From JBHHYN01 sp046757565 (GTDB taxonomy: Bacteria > Pseudomonadota > Gammaproteobacteria > Eutrophobiales > Eutrophobiaceae), in NCBI GenBank assembly GCA_046757565.1, contig JBHHYN010000015.1, forward strand, positions 1 through 38,898: a DNA stretch of 38,898 nucleotides, written 5' to 3'. Within the stretch, counting starts at the first letter, position 1; each line of letters opens with the position of its first letter. The notes under the pieces are model-generated. The model ran no database searches and was not told where the DNA came from. It saw nothing but the letters and a program-made list of their open reading frames with translations. A program made the translations under genes and the position numbers. Of this stretch, positions 24,698 through 33,219 are shown piece after piece.

Positions 24698-25206
24698 GGT
24701 GATTCACTGTCATCTGGCAACAGATTAAGCTGGTCTTTCCTGATCTCCGGAGGTAATTCATTTTCCAACTGTTCGATTTCATCCAGAAATGCGCGCACGT
24801 CTTCAAAGCTGCGATATACGGATGCGAACCGGACATAGGCCACCTGATCCATTTTACGGAGTTCTTCCATAACCCAATCGCCGATTTTCCTTGACTTGAC
24901 CTCTCTTTCACCGGACGCACGCAGTTTGTGTTTGACACGTGAAATGGCCACTTCAACGCGATCACTCTCTACCGAGCGTTTTTCCAGGGCCCGCTGTATA
25001 CCCTTACGCAATTTTTCCTCACTGAACTGTTCCCGCCTGCCGTCTGACTTGTTGACGCGGGGATAATTCAACTCGGATGATTCATAGGTGGTAAAACGTT
25101 CCTTGCATGCCAGGCACTCGCGCCGGCGTCGTATCTGATCACCCTCGCCGACCAGTCTCGAATCGATTACCCTGGTATCCATGTCTGAGCAAAATGGGCA
25201 TCGCAT
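24694..25206 (-). CDS. nrdR: transcriptional repressor NrdR
   Basis: NrdR represses ribonucleotide reductase genes in response to ATP/dATP. The 170-residue protein starts with a zinc ribbon, MRCPFCSDMDTRVIDSRL and RRRRECLACKERFTTYE (cysteines 3, 6, 31 and 34), followed by an ATP-cone domain (VNKSDGRREQFSEEKLRKGI and VAYVRFASVYRSFEDV). The C-terminus is extended and acidic. It lies 64 bases after glyA and overlaps ribD. Confidence 0.96.
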   Translation of the reverse strand: MRCPFCSDMDTRVIDSRLVGEGDQIRRRRECLACKERFTTYESSELNYPRVNKSDGRREQFSEEKLRKGIQRALEKRSVESDRVEVAISRVKHKLRASGEREVKSRKIGDWVMEELRKMDQVAYVRFASVYRSFEDVRAFLDEIEQLENELPPEIRKDQLNLLPDDSESP

Positions 25207-25270
25207 GGTCTATGATTCTCTTTAAATAGACGTAAAAGAATTGCTGAAAATATATAATACGCTGTTACGC

Positions 25271-26527
25271 TCAGGCTTCATACATCGGCATCCGCCTGCA
25301 TAACTCACCAACCTCTGCACGAACACGATCTATCACAGATTCATCTCCCATATTGTCTATAATCTCACAGATCCAGCCGGCAACCTGTGTACACTCCTTT
25401 TCCTTAAAACCACGGGTCGTCACAGACGGTGTCCCGATGCGTATCCCACTGGTCACGAAAGGTGATTGTGGGTCATTCGGCACTGCATTTTTGTTGACCG
25501 TAATGTGTGCACGCCCCAGCGCCGCATCAACGTCCTTTCCGGTTAATCCCTTGTCTATAAGGTCCACCAGAAACAGGTGATTATCCGTACCGCCGGAAAC
25601 TACTTTGATATCATTATCCATAAAAACCTGTGCCATGGCGCGGGAGTTATTCAGAATTTGCTGCTGGTACTGTTTAAACTCCGGTTGCATGGCTTCCTTG
25701 AAGGCCACGGCTTTTGCTGCAATAACATGCATCAAGGGGCCTCCCTGATAGGCCGGGAATACCATGAAGTTGATTTTCTTCTCTATCTCTTCATTGGCCT
25801 TTGCCATGATGAGCCCTGATCGTGGACCACGCAGGGTCTTATGAGTGGTGCTGGTGGTGACATCGGCGATCTGCACCGGGCTGGGATAGAGACCGGCGGC
25901 GATCAAACCGGCGACATGGGCAATGTCCGCCACCAGGTAAGCCCCTACCTTATCGGCAATGTCGCGAAAGCGTTGCCAATCAACAACACGCGAATAGGCG
26001 GAAAACCCCGTCATGATCAGTTTTGGTTTATGCTTCAGGGACAGTCTCTCTGCCTCATCGTAATCGATCTCGCCACTCTCCGGATCCAGACCATACTGGA
26101 CCGAATTATATATCCTGCCGGAGACATTGACGGGGGCGCCGTGAGTGAGGTGACCCCCATCAGCCAGACTCATACCCATTACCGCATCGCCCGGGTTAAT
26201 CAGGGCCAGATAGACGGCGCCGTTGGCCTGCGAACCGGAGTGCGGCTGCACATTGGCATAATCCGCCCCAAACAGTTTCTTCACGCGGTCAATCGCCAGT
26301 TGTTCCGCAATATCAACAAATTCACAGCCGCCATAATAGCGCTTGCCCGGATACCCTTCGGCATACTTGTTGGTCAACACCGAGCCCTGTGCCTCCAACA
26401 CACGTGGACTGACATTATTCTCTGATGCAATCAGTTCAATGTGCTCTTCCTGGCGGCGCCTCTCACCATCCATCGCCGCCCAGATTTCATCATCGAACCC
26501 GGAGATTTTCATGTCTTTGCTAAACAT
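25271..26527 (-). CDS. glyA: serine hydroxymethyltransferase
   Basis: GlyA converts serine and tetrahydrofolate to glycine and 5,10-methylene-tetrahydrofolate. The 418-residue PLP enzyme has EEHIELIASENNVSPRVLEAQ, NKYAEGYPGKRYYGGCEFVD, the PLP lysine in TTSTTHKTLRGPRSG and LVDLIDKGLTGKDVDAALG. AGAGGG lies upstream of the ATG at 26527. It heads the glyA-nrdR-rib-nusB-thiL transcription unit, and its promoter lies within 26528-26664. Confidence 0.97.
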   Translation of the reverse strand: MFSKDMKISGFDDEIWAAMDGERRRQEEHIELIASENNVSPRVLEAQGSVLTNKYAEGYPGKRYYGGCEFVDIAEQLAIDRVKKLFGADYANVQPHSGSQANGAVYLALINPGDAVMGMSLADGGHLTHGAPVNVSGRIYNSVQYGLDPESGEIDYDEAERLSLKHKPKLIMTGFSAYSRVVDWQRFRDIADKVGAYLVADIAHVAGLIAAGLYPSPVQIADVTTSTTHKTLRGPRSGLIMAKANEEIEKKINFMVFPAYQGGPLMHVIAAKAVAFKEAMQPEFKQYQQQILNNSRAMAQVFMDNDIKVVSGGTDNHLFLVDLIDKGLTGKDVDAALGRAHITVNKNAVPNDPQSPFVTSGIRIGTPSVTTRGFKEKECTQVAGWICEIIDNMGDESVIDRVRAEVGELCRRMPMYEA

Positions 26528-26664
26528 CTGATTACCCTCTTGTATTATTTATATAACTGTATGGATAGCGCTCCGGTCCGGACCAGGATTCCCGGACTCG
26601 AGATTGAGCCGGCGTCACCCTTGGATAACTATTCCCTGTACGCCACAGACCCCTGTTTTTTTGA

Positions 26665-27423
26665 TCAATCAGTAGATTTCCTGCTGTTCATCCCCACAAA
26701 TGACTGCATCAAATCGATCGGGATCGGAAAGGCAATTGTGGAACTATTCTCCCCGGCAATCTCGACCAGGGTTTGCAGATAACGCAGCTGTATGGCATTT
26801 GAATTGCGGGAGAGAACATCTGCTGCTTCGAGCAACTTCTGGGATGCCTGCAGCTCACCTTCAGCATGGATGACTTTTGCACGTCTTTCCCTTTCCGCCT
26901 CAGCCTGTTTTGCTATCGCCCGGATCATGCTCTCATCGATGTCTACATGTTTAATCTCGACATTGGCAACTTTTATTCCCCACGCATCGGTCTGTTTGTC
27001 AAGGTCCGCACGTATATCATTATTCAGTTTCTCTCTTTGCGAAAGCATATCATCCAGTTCGTGTTTACCCAGCACCGCCCGGAGTGTTGTCTGGGCAAGC
27101 TGGCTGGTCGCGGCATGAAAATTCTCCACCTGAATAATGGCGCGTTCCGGATCAATGACCCTGAAGTAAATCACAGCATTGACCTTGACGGAGACATTAT
27201 CCCGGGAAATGACATCCTGACTCGGCACATCCATGACCACCGTGCGCAGTTCTACGCGCTCAATCTGCTGGAAAATGGGGATAATGATGATGAACCCCGG
27301 TCCTTTTACCGAGGTGAAGCGCCCCAGGGTAAATACAACAGCCCGCTCATATTCCCGGAGTATCTTGATAAACATCGGGGCAACGATAAATACTCCAATA
27401 AGTATATAGATTATTGTCATCAT
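26665..27423 (-). CDS. slipin/stomatin-like SPFH membrane protein
   Basis: This 252-residue protein has an N-terminal membrane segment (TIIYILIGVFIVAPMFI) and an SPFH/prohibitin domain: REYERAVVFTLGRF, PGFIIIIPIFQQIERVELRT, then DVISRDNVSVKVNAVIYFRV. A coiled-coil helix follows (AKQAEAERERRAKVIHAEGELQASQKLLEAA). It overlaps the NfeD gene by four bases (ATGA). Slipin-NfeD pairs are widespread, and in Pyrococcus the NfeD protease cuts the C-terminal tail of its stomatin. A role in membrane microdomain or protein quality control is inferred. Confidence 0.93.
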   Translation of the reverse strand: MMTIIYILIGVFIVAPMFIKILREYERAVVFTLGRFTSVKGPGFIIIIPIFQQIERVELRTVVMDVPSQDVISRDNVSVKVNAVIYFRVIDPERAIIQVENFHAATSQLAQTTLRAVLGKHELDDMLSQREKLNNDIRADLDKQTDAWGIKVANVEIKHVDIDESMIRAIAKQAEAERERRAKVIHAEGELQASQKLLEAADVLSRNSNAIQLRYLQTLVEIAGENSSTIAFPIPIDLMQSFVGMNSRKSTD

Positions 27424-28802
27424 TGTGCTTCCTCCTGTACCGGTTCAACTGTTAAAACCAACCCGGCGACTTTAGTTACCTTGACCTTGTCACCGCACCG
27501 CATCGGTGTATCTGACACCGCCTGCCAGTTTTCACCATGAATATGGATCTGGCCGTGGGTCTCGAAATCTTCCAGCACCTCACCGATGCTACCCAGCATC
27601 TCTTCGATACCGGACACTACCGGCTTGCGGTGCGCCCTGAAAGCAATGCGGATGACAATCAGAAAAAAACCTGCAGTCAGTGCCGATACCGCAATGATTA
27701 GAGGGATGGATATTGTCATATTCCCGCCTTCCACATCAAACAGAATAATCGAACCAATAATGAATGCAATTATTCCACCAATCCCCAACGCACCAAAACT
27801 CGGCATGAACAGCTCCGCCACCATAAAGGCGATGCCAAGAAGGATCAGACCCAATCCTGCATAATTGACCGGCAGTAGCTGCATCGAGTAAAGCGCCAAC
27901 AGCAGACTGATGCCGCCAATGACGCCTGGTATTACATAACCGGGATTGGCAAGTTCAAAGAAGAGACCATAGATACCCAGCAACATGAGGATATAGGCAA
28001 TATTAGGGTTGGTGATAACAGCCAGGATCTTGTTACGCCAGTCAGGGGCAAGCTCTTCCATAACCAGTCCCGATGTATGTAATGTCTGCCGTTCCCCTTT
28101 AATATCCACCACCCAGCCATCTATTTGGGCAAACAGATCCCGAAGGTCCTTCGCAATCAAATCGATCACCCCCTGTTCCAGCGCCTGTTCCGACGACAGA
28201 CTGGCGGCTTCACGTACGGCCTGTTCCCCCCAATCGGCATTACGCCCACGCATCTCCGCCAGGCTGCGGATATAGGCGACGGCATCATTAACCATTTTGT
28301 GTGTCATGGCATCTTCAGGAACAGACTCCTTATCTTCCTTATCTTCTGATGCGTCATCTTTACCCTTATTTTTATCCTTATTTTTTCCCATGTTTGGGGG
28401 ATTTATCCCCGGCAGCCCACCGATGCGGATGGGAGTTGCCGCACCCAGATTGGTAGCGGGTGCCATCGCGGCGATATGGGCAGCATACAACATATAGGTG
28501 CCGGCGCTGGCTGCCCTGGCGCCGGATGGTGAGACATAGATAACGACGGCAACGGGTGAGGCGATGATATCGCGGATAATGTCCCGCATAGCCATATCCA
28601 GGCCACCCGGAGTATCTAGCTGTAAAACGACGAGGTGTGAATGGCGTTCCCGGGCTTTCTCCAGGCCAGTATGAATATAGTCACTGATGGCCGGACCAAT
28701 GGCGTCTTTCACCGTGAGCACGAGAGCCGTTCCCTGTGTCTCAGCGTTAACCGGAGTGGTGCTCAGCATCAGTAGCGAAATACCGGCAATAATTCGTAAC
28801 AT
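27420..28802 (-). CDS. nfeD: NfeD-family membrane-bound ClpP-class serine protease
   Basis: This 460-residue long-form NfeD begins with a signal peptide ending at VNA-ET (residue 20). The ClpP-like protease domain has the LDTPGGL strand turn, catalytic S99 in GARAASAGTYM and the likely base K169 in THKMVNDAVAYIRSLAE. Between them is a lysine/aspartate-rich insert of about 30 residues (around 138-163). Four or more membrane spans follow, then a C-terminal OB-fold domain (GEVLEDFETHGQIHIHGENW). The ATG at 28802 is preferred to a GTG at 28814 because of GTGAG upstream. Its partner slipin overlaps its stop. Confidence 0.93.
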   Translation of the reverse strand: MLRIIAGISLLMLSTTPVNAETQGTALVLTVKDAIGPAISDYIHTGLEKARERHSHLVVLQLDTPGGLDMAMRDIIRDIIASPVAVVIYVSPSGARAASAGTYMLYAAHIAAMAPATNLGAATPIRIGGLPGINPPNMGKNKDKNKGKDDASEDKEDKESVPEDAMTHKMVNDAVAYIRSLAEMRGRNADWGEQAVREAASLSSEQALEQGVIDLIAKDLRDLFAQIDGWVVDIKGERQTLHTSGLVMEELAPDWRNKILAVITNPNIAYILMLLGIYGLFFELANPGYVIPGVIGGISLLLALYSMQLLPVNYAGLGLILLGIAFMVAELFMPSFGALGIGGIIAFIIGSIILFDVEGGNMTISIPLIIAVSALTAGFFLIVIRIAFRAHRKPVVSGIEEMLGSIGEVLEDFETHGQIHIHGENWQAVSDTPMRCGDKVKVTKVAGLVLTVEPVQEEAQ

Positions 28803-28838
28803 GATATATCTCACTGATTTTTAAGTATTTTATTAAAT

Positions 28839-28882
28839 ATAGCTCATGCAACGCTAAGACATAGCTCATGCAACGCTAAGAC
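28839..28882. repeat. perfect 22-bp tandem duplication upstream of nfeD
   Basis: Bases 28839-28860 are repeated exactly at 28861-28882 (unit beginning ATAGCTCATG and ending GCTAAGAC). The two copies lie 37 to 80 bases upstream of the nfeD start, in its likely promoter. A recent duplication is the simplest reading; it could double a regulatory site. Confidence 0.9.
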
Positions 28883-29247
28883 GGCAACACATCATAGAAG
28901 ATTACCATATCAGCCACCTGGGAATACGCTTAGCTGTCGATATTTAATGAAAACGCACGTCCGCAAACCCCGCTTATTCAGAATGAAACTTAGAGTGCAA
29001 AACCTGCATGAAATATTATGTTACATATACAGGCAAACCACCACAGCGGTGACGTCCGGCTTGTCAGGCCCCCGTTGAAGTTTTTTTGCCATCCTGTCGA
29101 TATATAGAAAACAGGATGGCCGAAACCGACCCAGTCAGAAAACCTGTCAACACGTTATCTGCATAATCACTACCCGGGAGTTTCTACCGTCCTTACTACT
29201 GTGTAACCCGGCTCTTGAATGTATTCAAATCTGATAGATATTACAAA
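28883..29247. other. intergenic region between nfeD and cyaA with one hairpin
   Basis: This region separates divergent genes and holds both promoters. One strong dyad is present: GCCATCCTGT (29088-29097) and ACAGGATGGC (29111-29120), a 10-bp stem with a 13-base AT-rich loop. The T-run lies before the stem on the plus strand, not after it, so this is not a standard terminator on either strand. No RNA gene or protein gene was recognised. Confidence 0.5.
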
Positions 29248-32094
29248 ATGGCAGACACGGCACTACAACACCCGGCATCAAGTCACCTCCGGAATGTCCG
29301 GGATAAATTTCTCAAGATAAATCGTGGGCGGATCAGACGAACCCAGGAATGTTTGTCATATAACCAACGGGATTTTCTTGAAATATTGCCATTGCTTTTC
29401 CATATCAATCATCCGGATCTGCCCGGCTATATCACACAGTCTACACCAGCAGGGTTGTCACATTATTCGCCATCCCATGGGGCACTCATGGCAGTGGCAA
29501 AACTCTTTCCAGGATTTGATATGAAACGGCGCGCCCGCCATCAGATGGATATCCATGCCTTGTTCTGCATGGGCAGCAGTGGCACCATTGCCTACACGAC
29601 CAAGAGTGATTTCGATATCTGGCTGATCCATTCTTCCGGGTTGTCCACAGAGGGACTGGAAGAGTTAAATGAAAAGGCCAGGCTGATCGAAGAGTGGTCA
29701 AAGGGGTTGCGTCTCGAGGTACATTTTTTTGTTTTCGATGATTTAACCTTCAAACAGGGTCAACATGATAATCTCTCTTCAGAGAGCAGTGGTTCCGCAC
29801 AACATTATCTACTCCTCGACGAGTTTTATCGATCCGGTCTACTTATCGCAGGCCGCCTTCCGGTCTGGTGGCTGGTCCCTCCTGAACAGGAGCATGATTA
29901 TCAGGCATATGTAACAGCGCTAATAGATAACCATCTGATCGACGAAGATGATGTAGTGGATTTTGGTGATGTAGCAGGCATACCTGCGGATGAGTTTTTT
30001 GGTGCGGCCGTCTGGCAACTGTATAAAGGCATCGATTCCCCGTATAAATCTGTCCTCAAGCTGTTATTGATGGAAGTTTATGCCAGAGAACATCCGGATA
30101 TCGACCTGTTAAGCATGCAATACAAAAAGGCGGTCTACAATAATGCCACCGATTTTGTATATCTCGATCCCTATATCATGATGTACAAAAAGATAGAGGA
30201 ATACCTGATGGGCCGTTTTGAAAAAGAGCGTCTTGATCTATTCAGGAAGTGTTTTTATTTCAAGATTAATCTGCGCATAAGCCAACGGCCTAAACAAGCA
30301 AACATTAACTGGCGGCGGGAATTACTGAGTGAAATGGTACTTGACTGGGGCTGGGACAGGAAAAATCTGGCAATTATGGATGCAAAGGAATCATGGCGGA
30401 TCAATAATGTTATTGAGGAACGGCATGCCCTGATTAAGGCATTTACGCAAAGTTACCAATTTCTCTCCGATTTCGCCAGAAAGCATACCGAAGTATCGCG
30501 GGTAAGCCAGTCTGAACTGAACGTGCTTGGCCGCAAGTTGTATGCAGCCTTTGAACGCAAGGCGGGAAAAGTCGAGATTATCAATCGAGGTATCGCACCT
30601 GACCTGCTGGAACCCGAGATCACAGTCTACCAGACTAAACATAATAACGGACAAGACAGATGGCTGCTTTACAGCGGGTTAATCGATCAGAATGGTGCAA
30701 GTAAAATCAAACCGCTTAAACGGGCGGAAAGCGTTATAGAATTACTGGCATGGGGCTTTTTTAATCGGATAATCGGTGTTACAACTGCTATATCCCTGCA
30801 TTCATATAACCGCAAATTATCCAATAAGGAAATCAAGGATATTCTGGCAGCGATGGAAGAATTATTTCCCGGAGGCAAAATCCGGAAAGCCAGTCTTAAT
30901 GACCTCAATCATCCTGCCAGGATCAATACCGCCTGCCTGTTTATTAATGTCGGCGTCAGGCAAAAGCAGGGGACAGAGAGACAAGGCCATCACCTGGCAA
31001 GCAGCCGCATCGATGCATTAAGCTATGGTGGATTCCATGAGAATCTAGTTAAGACATTTGATCTGATTGTCGCATCCAGTTGGGAAGAAATCCTGATCTA
31101 CAGATTTACCGGTAAAGACAGTCTGATGCAATGTTTATGCGATTATCTTCGCTGGGCCCCGCTGCAAAACAAGATCACGCCGTCCCGGATAAATGCATTC
31201 AGTTTTGTTTCAAATCACGCCGGGACCATTGCACGCCGCATAGAGGATCTGTTCACATCTGTTATTGATACCTATTACGGTCACTCTTATGCTGAACAGA
31301 CACGATACGTAATAATGATCGAGAACGATTTTTTTATAATCGAATACCAGGAAGGGAATCCGGAATACCTGAATCTGAACTCCCATCAAGCTCTGATAAA
31401 ACGCTTGGCTGAACCCAGAGCGGAATTCAGTCCGGTGATATTCGATAAGGCAATACTCTGGCATTCACCAATACCACTAATTTACCGGTTAAACAAGCCA
31501 TTAGCGATACAGACATTTTTTTATATTAAAAACAAAGAAGTTTATATTTATATCGTTGATGAAAGAGGCTCGTTATTTTGTCAGACAATGCCCTTTTTTG
31601 AAAGCAGGCCGTTGATCAATCACTTCATTTTATTTTTCGCATCCATAAGAAACAGAAGAAATGTTTTATTAAGTGGAGACAGCTTGCCGGCCGAAGAAAT
31701 ATCAACGGAGTACTATCTGCTTAACAAAAACAAAGATAAAACTTTTTCAGAAAAAATCATTGATGTGACACCGGAACCGGATTACAGAAATTTTTTCAAT
31801 ATCCAGGTACTGGGCGATCTTGATGACAGTGAGTATTCCAGACTGATAATCTATTGTCAGGATTTTGAATTTTCAACCACGGAATTCGGTGATAGCCTCT
31901 TCACCACAGTTGCCGAACACGTATTGGAACAACGCCAGGGCGGAAAGACTTATCCCATCTATATCACTGATATTGATCTCTCGCGCAGCCTGTTTTTCGA
32001 ATCTAATTTGAAAAACCTGCAATCCATTCATTTTCTTGAGTACAAAAAACGCATCGAAGCCCGACTCAACGAAGCCCTGCATAATAATCAGTAG
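29248..32094 (+). CDS. cyaA: class I adenylate cyclase
   Basis: CyaA makes cAMP from ATP, the signal read by CRP. The 948-residue protein has the class I N-terminal catalytic domain: RDFLEILPLLFHINHPDLPGY, then FCMGSSGTI at residues 106-114 and SDFDIW with D121 and D123, which match the metal-binding aspartates of the E. coli enzyme. WWLVPPEQEHDY and LLMEVYAREHPD are further family markers. The long C-terminal regulatory part is complete. The frame opens at a TTG (29215), but the ATG at 29248 (MADTALQHPASS) is preferred. No neighbouring crp was seen. Confidence 0.95.
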   Translation: MADTALQHPASSHLRNVRDKFLKINRGRIRRTQECLSYNQRDFLEILPLLFHINHPDLPGYITQSTPAGLSHYSPSHGALMAVAKLFPGFDMKRRARHQMDIHALFCMGSSGTIAYTTKSDFDIWLIHSSGLSTEGLEELNEKARLIEEWSKGLRLEVHFFVFDDLTFKQGQHDNLSSESSGSAQHYLLLDEFYRSGLLIAGRLPVWWLVPPEQEHDYQAYVTALIDNHLIDEDDVVDFGDVAGIPADEFFGAAVWQLYKGIDSPYKSVLKLLLMEVYAREHPDIDLLSMQYKKAVYNNATDFVYLDPYIMMYKKIEEYLMGRFEKERLDLFRKCFYFKINLRISQRPKQANINWRRELLSEMVLDWGWDRKNLAIMDAKESWRINNVIEERHALIKAFTQSYQFLSDFARKHTEVSRVSQSELNVLGRKLYAAFERKAGKVEIINRGIAPDLLEPEITVYQTKHNNGQDRWLLYSGLIDQNGASKIKPLKRAESVIELLAWGFFNRIIGVTTAISLHSYNRKLSNKEIKDILAAMEELFPGGKIRKASLNDLNHPARINTACLFINVGVRQKQGTERQGHHLASSRIDALSYGGFHENLVKTFDLIVASSWEEILIYRFTGKDSLMQCLCDYLRWAPLQNKITPSRINAFSFVSNHAGTIARRIEDLFTSVIDTYYGHSYAEQTRYVIMIENDFFIIEYQEGNPEYLNLNSHQALIKRLAEPRAEFSPVIFDKAILWHSPIPLIYRLNKPLAIQTFFYIKNKEVYIYIVDERGSLFCQTMPFFESRPLINHFILFFASIRNRRNVLLSGDSLPAEEISTEYYLLNKNKDKTFSEKIIDVTPEPDYRNFFNIQVLGDLDDSEYSRLIIYCQDFEFSTTEFGDSLFTTVAEHVLEQRQGGKTYPIYITDIDLSRSLFFESNLKNLQSIHFLEYKKRIEARLNEALHNNQ

Positions 32095-32111
32095 CACACT
32101 GCGTTTGCCGG

Positions 32112-32141
32112 AAAAACCCGCCTTAAAATGAAGGGTTTTTT
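32112..32141 (+). terminator. probable terminator after cyaA
   Basis: AAAAACCC (32112-32119) and GGGTTTTT (32133-32140) form an 8-bp stem, and the T-run 32136-32141 ends it. The stem is A-T rich apart from three G-C pairs, so the terminator is likely modest. It lies 18 bases after the cyaA stop. Confidence 0.5.
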
Positions 32142-32217
32142 ATAATTATTTCAACGTGAATAATTTTCCGGATTCTGTATAATCGACCCTTTCGCAACAC
32201 TATCAAAATTGATATTT

Positions 32218-33099
32218 ATGTCCGATATCGATCAATTTTTCAGTCGTGCCAATGGCCTGATTGACAGGCTGGAATCATTGTTGCCCGATGCGCGGAAAAC
32301 CGTGGAATTAAATGCTTCACCCGCCATTCGCTGGCGCTGTAAGGGGAATGATTCCTGGTTGGAGCCGATCGAGAATACCAGCAAGGTTCAACTGGAAGAT
32401 CTTAAATGTATCGACCGTCAAAAATCGGTGATTGTGCAAAATACACGGCAATTCATCCAGGGTTTGCCCGCCAACAATGTTTTGTTGTGGGGGCCGCGCG
32501 GGACGGGTAAATCTTCTTTAATCAAGGCAATTTTGGATGAATACAAGAATGACGGGCTACGCCTGATAGAGGTTGAGCGGCAATACCTGGTGGATCTACT
32601 GGATATCTGTGACTTGCTCCAAAATCTGGACGGCCGTTTTATTATTTTCTGCGATGATCTCTCCTTTGAAGCCGATGATCCAAGCTATAAGGCACTAAAA
32701 GTAATTCTGGACGGTTCGCTCAGTACAACGCCGGACAATATTCTCATCTATACAACCTCCAACCGCCGCCACCTGATCCCTGAATACATGAATGAAAATC
32801 AGCGCGCACAGATGGTGGAGGGCGAACTTCATCTTAATGAAGCGACAGAAGAGAAGATATCGTTATCGGAGCGGTTCGGCTTATGGTTATCCTTCCACCC
32901 TTTCAATCAGGACCAATACCTGATCATTACTGATCACTGGCTGAACAAACTGAATGCACCGATAGATGACAGGAAGACTCTGCACAAATTGGCCCTGAGA
33001 TGGGCGCTTGAACACGGCTCCCGCAGCGGCCGCACTGCCTGGCAGTTTGCGCGCGACTGGACCGGGAAAAAACTTCTGGAAGAGCAAAAGAAACCGTAG
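32218..33099 (+). CDS. DUF815-family AAA-type ATP-binding protein
   Basis: This 293-residue protein has Walker A GPRGTGKSS (G92 to S99) and Walker B FIIFCDDLSFE (D146/D147). The sensor-like IYTTSNRRHLIPEYM and a lid region SERFGLWLSFHPFNQDQYL follow. This is the DUF815 layout, an AAA-like family of unknown role. The frame opens at a TTG (32209), but the ATG at 32218 (MSDIDQFF) is preferred. It lies 123 bases after cyaA beyond a weak terminator and converges with the AOR gene. Confidence 0.9.
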   Translation: MSDIDQFFSRANGLIDRLESLLPDARKTVELNASPAIRWRCKGNDSWLEPIENTSKVQLEDLKCIDRQKSVIVQNTRQFIQGLPANNVLLWGPRGTGKSSLIKAILDEYKNDGLRLIEVERQYLVDLLDICDLLQNLDGRFIIFCDDLSFEADDPSYKALKVILDGSLSTTPDNILIYTTSNRRHLIPEYMNENQRAQMVEGELHLNEATEEKISLSERFGLWLSFHPFNQDQYLIITDHWLNKLNAPIDDRKTLHKLALRWALEHGSRSGRTAWQFARDWTGKKLLEEQKKP

Positions 33100-33219
33100 C
33101 CACGTGCGGCTGACGAGTTGGACCTGCCGAAAATTGCAGCGGGTTTTCCGGTATCAAGGATAGATCGGCATCCACCAGGTTACAATCAATTGGAGATCGA
33201 GTAATCAGCAACAGCCGTA

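Noticed and set aside
26560..26782. Plus-strand frame starting MDSAPVRTRIPG between glyA and the slipin gene
   Set aside because: More than half is antisense to the slipin 3' end and the rest covers the glyA promoter; no family recognised.
29081..29120. Rho-independent terminator before cyaA
   Set aside because: The T-run precedes the stem on the plus strand and becomes an A-run on the minus strand, so neither strand gives stem plus U-tract.
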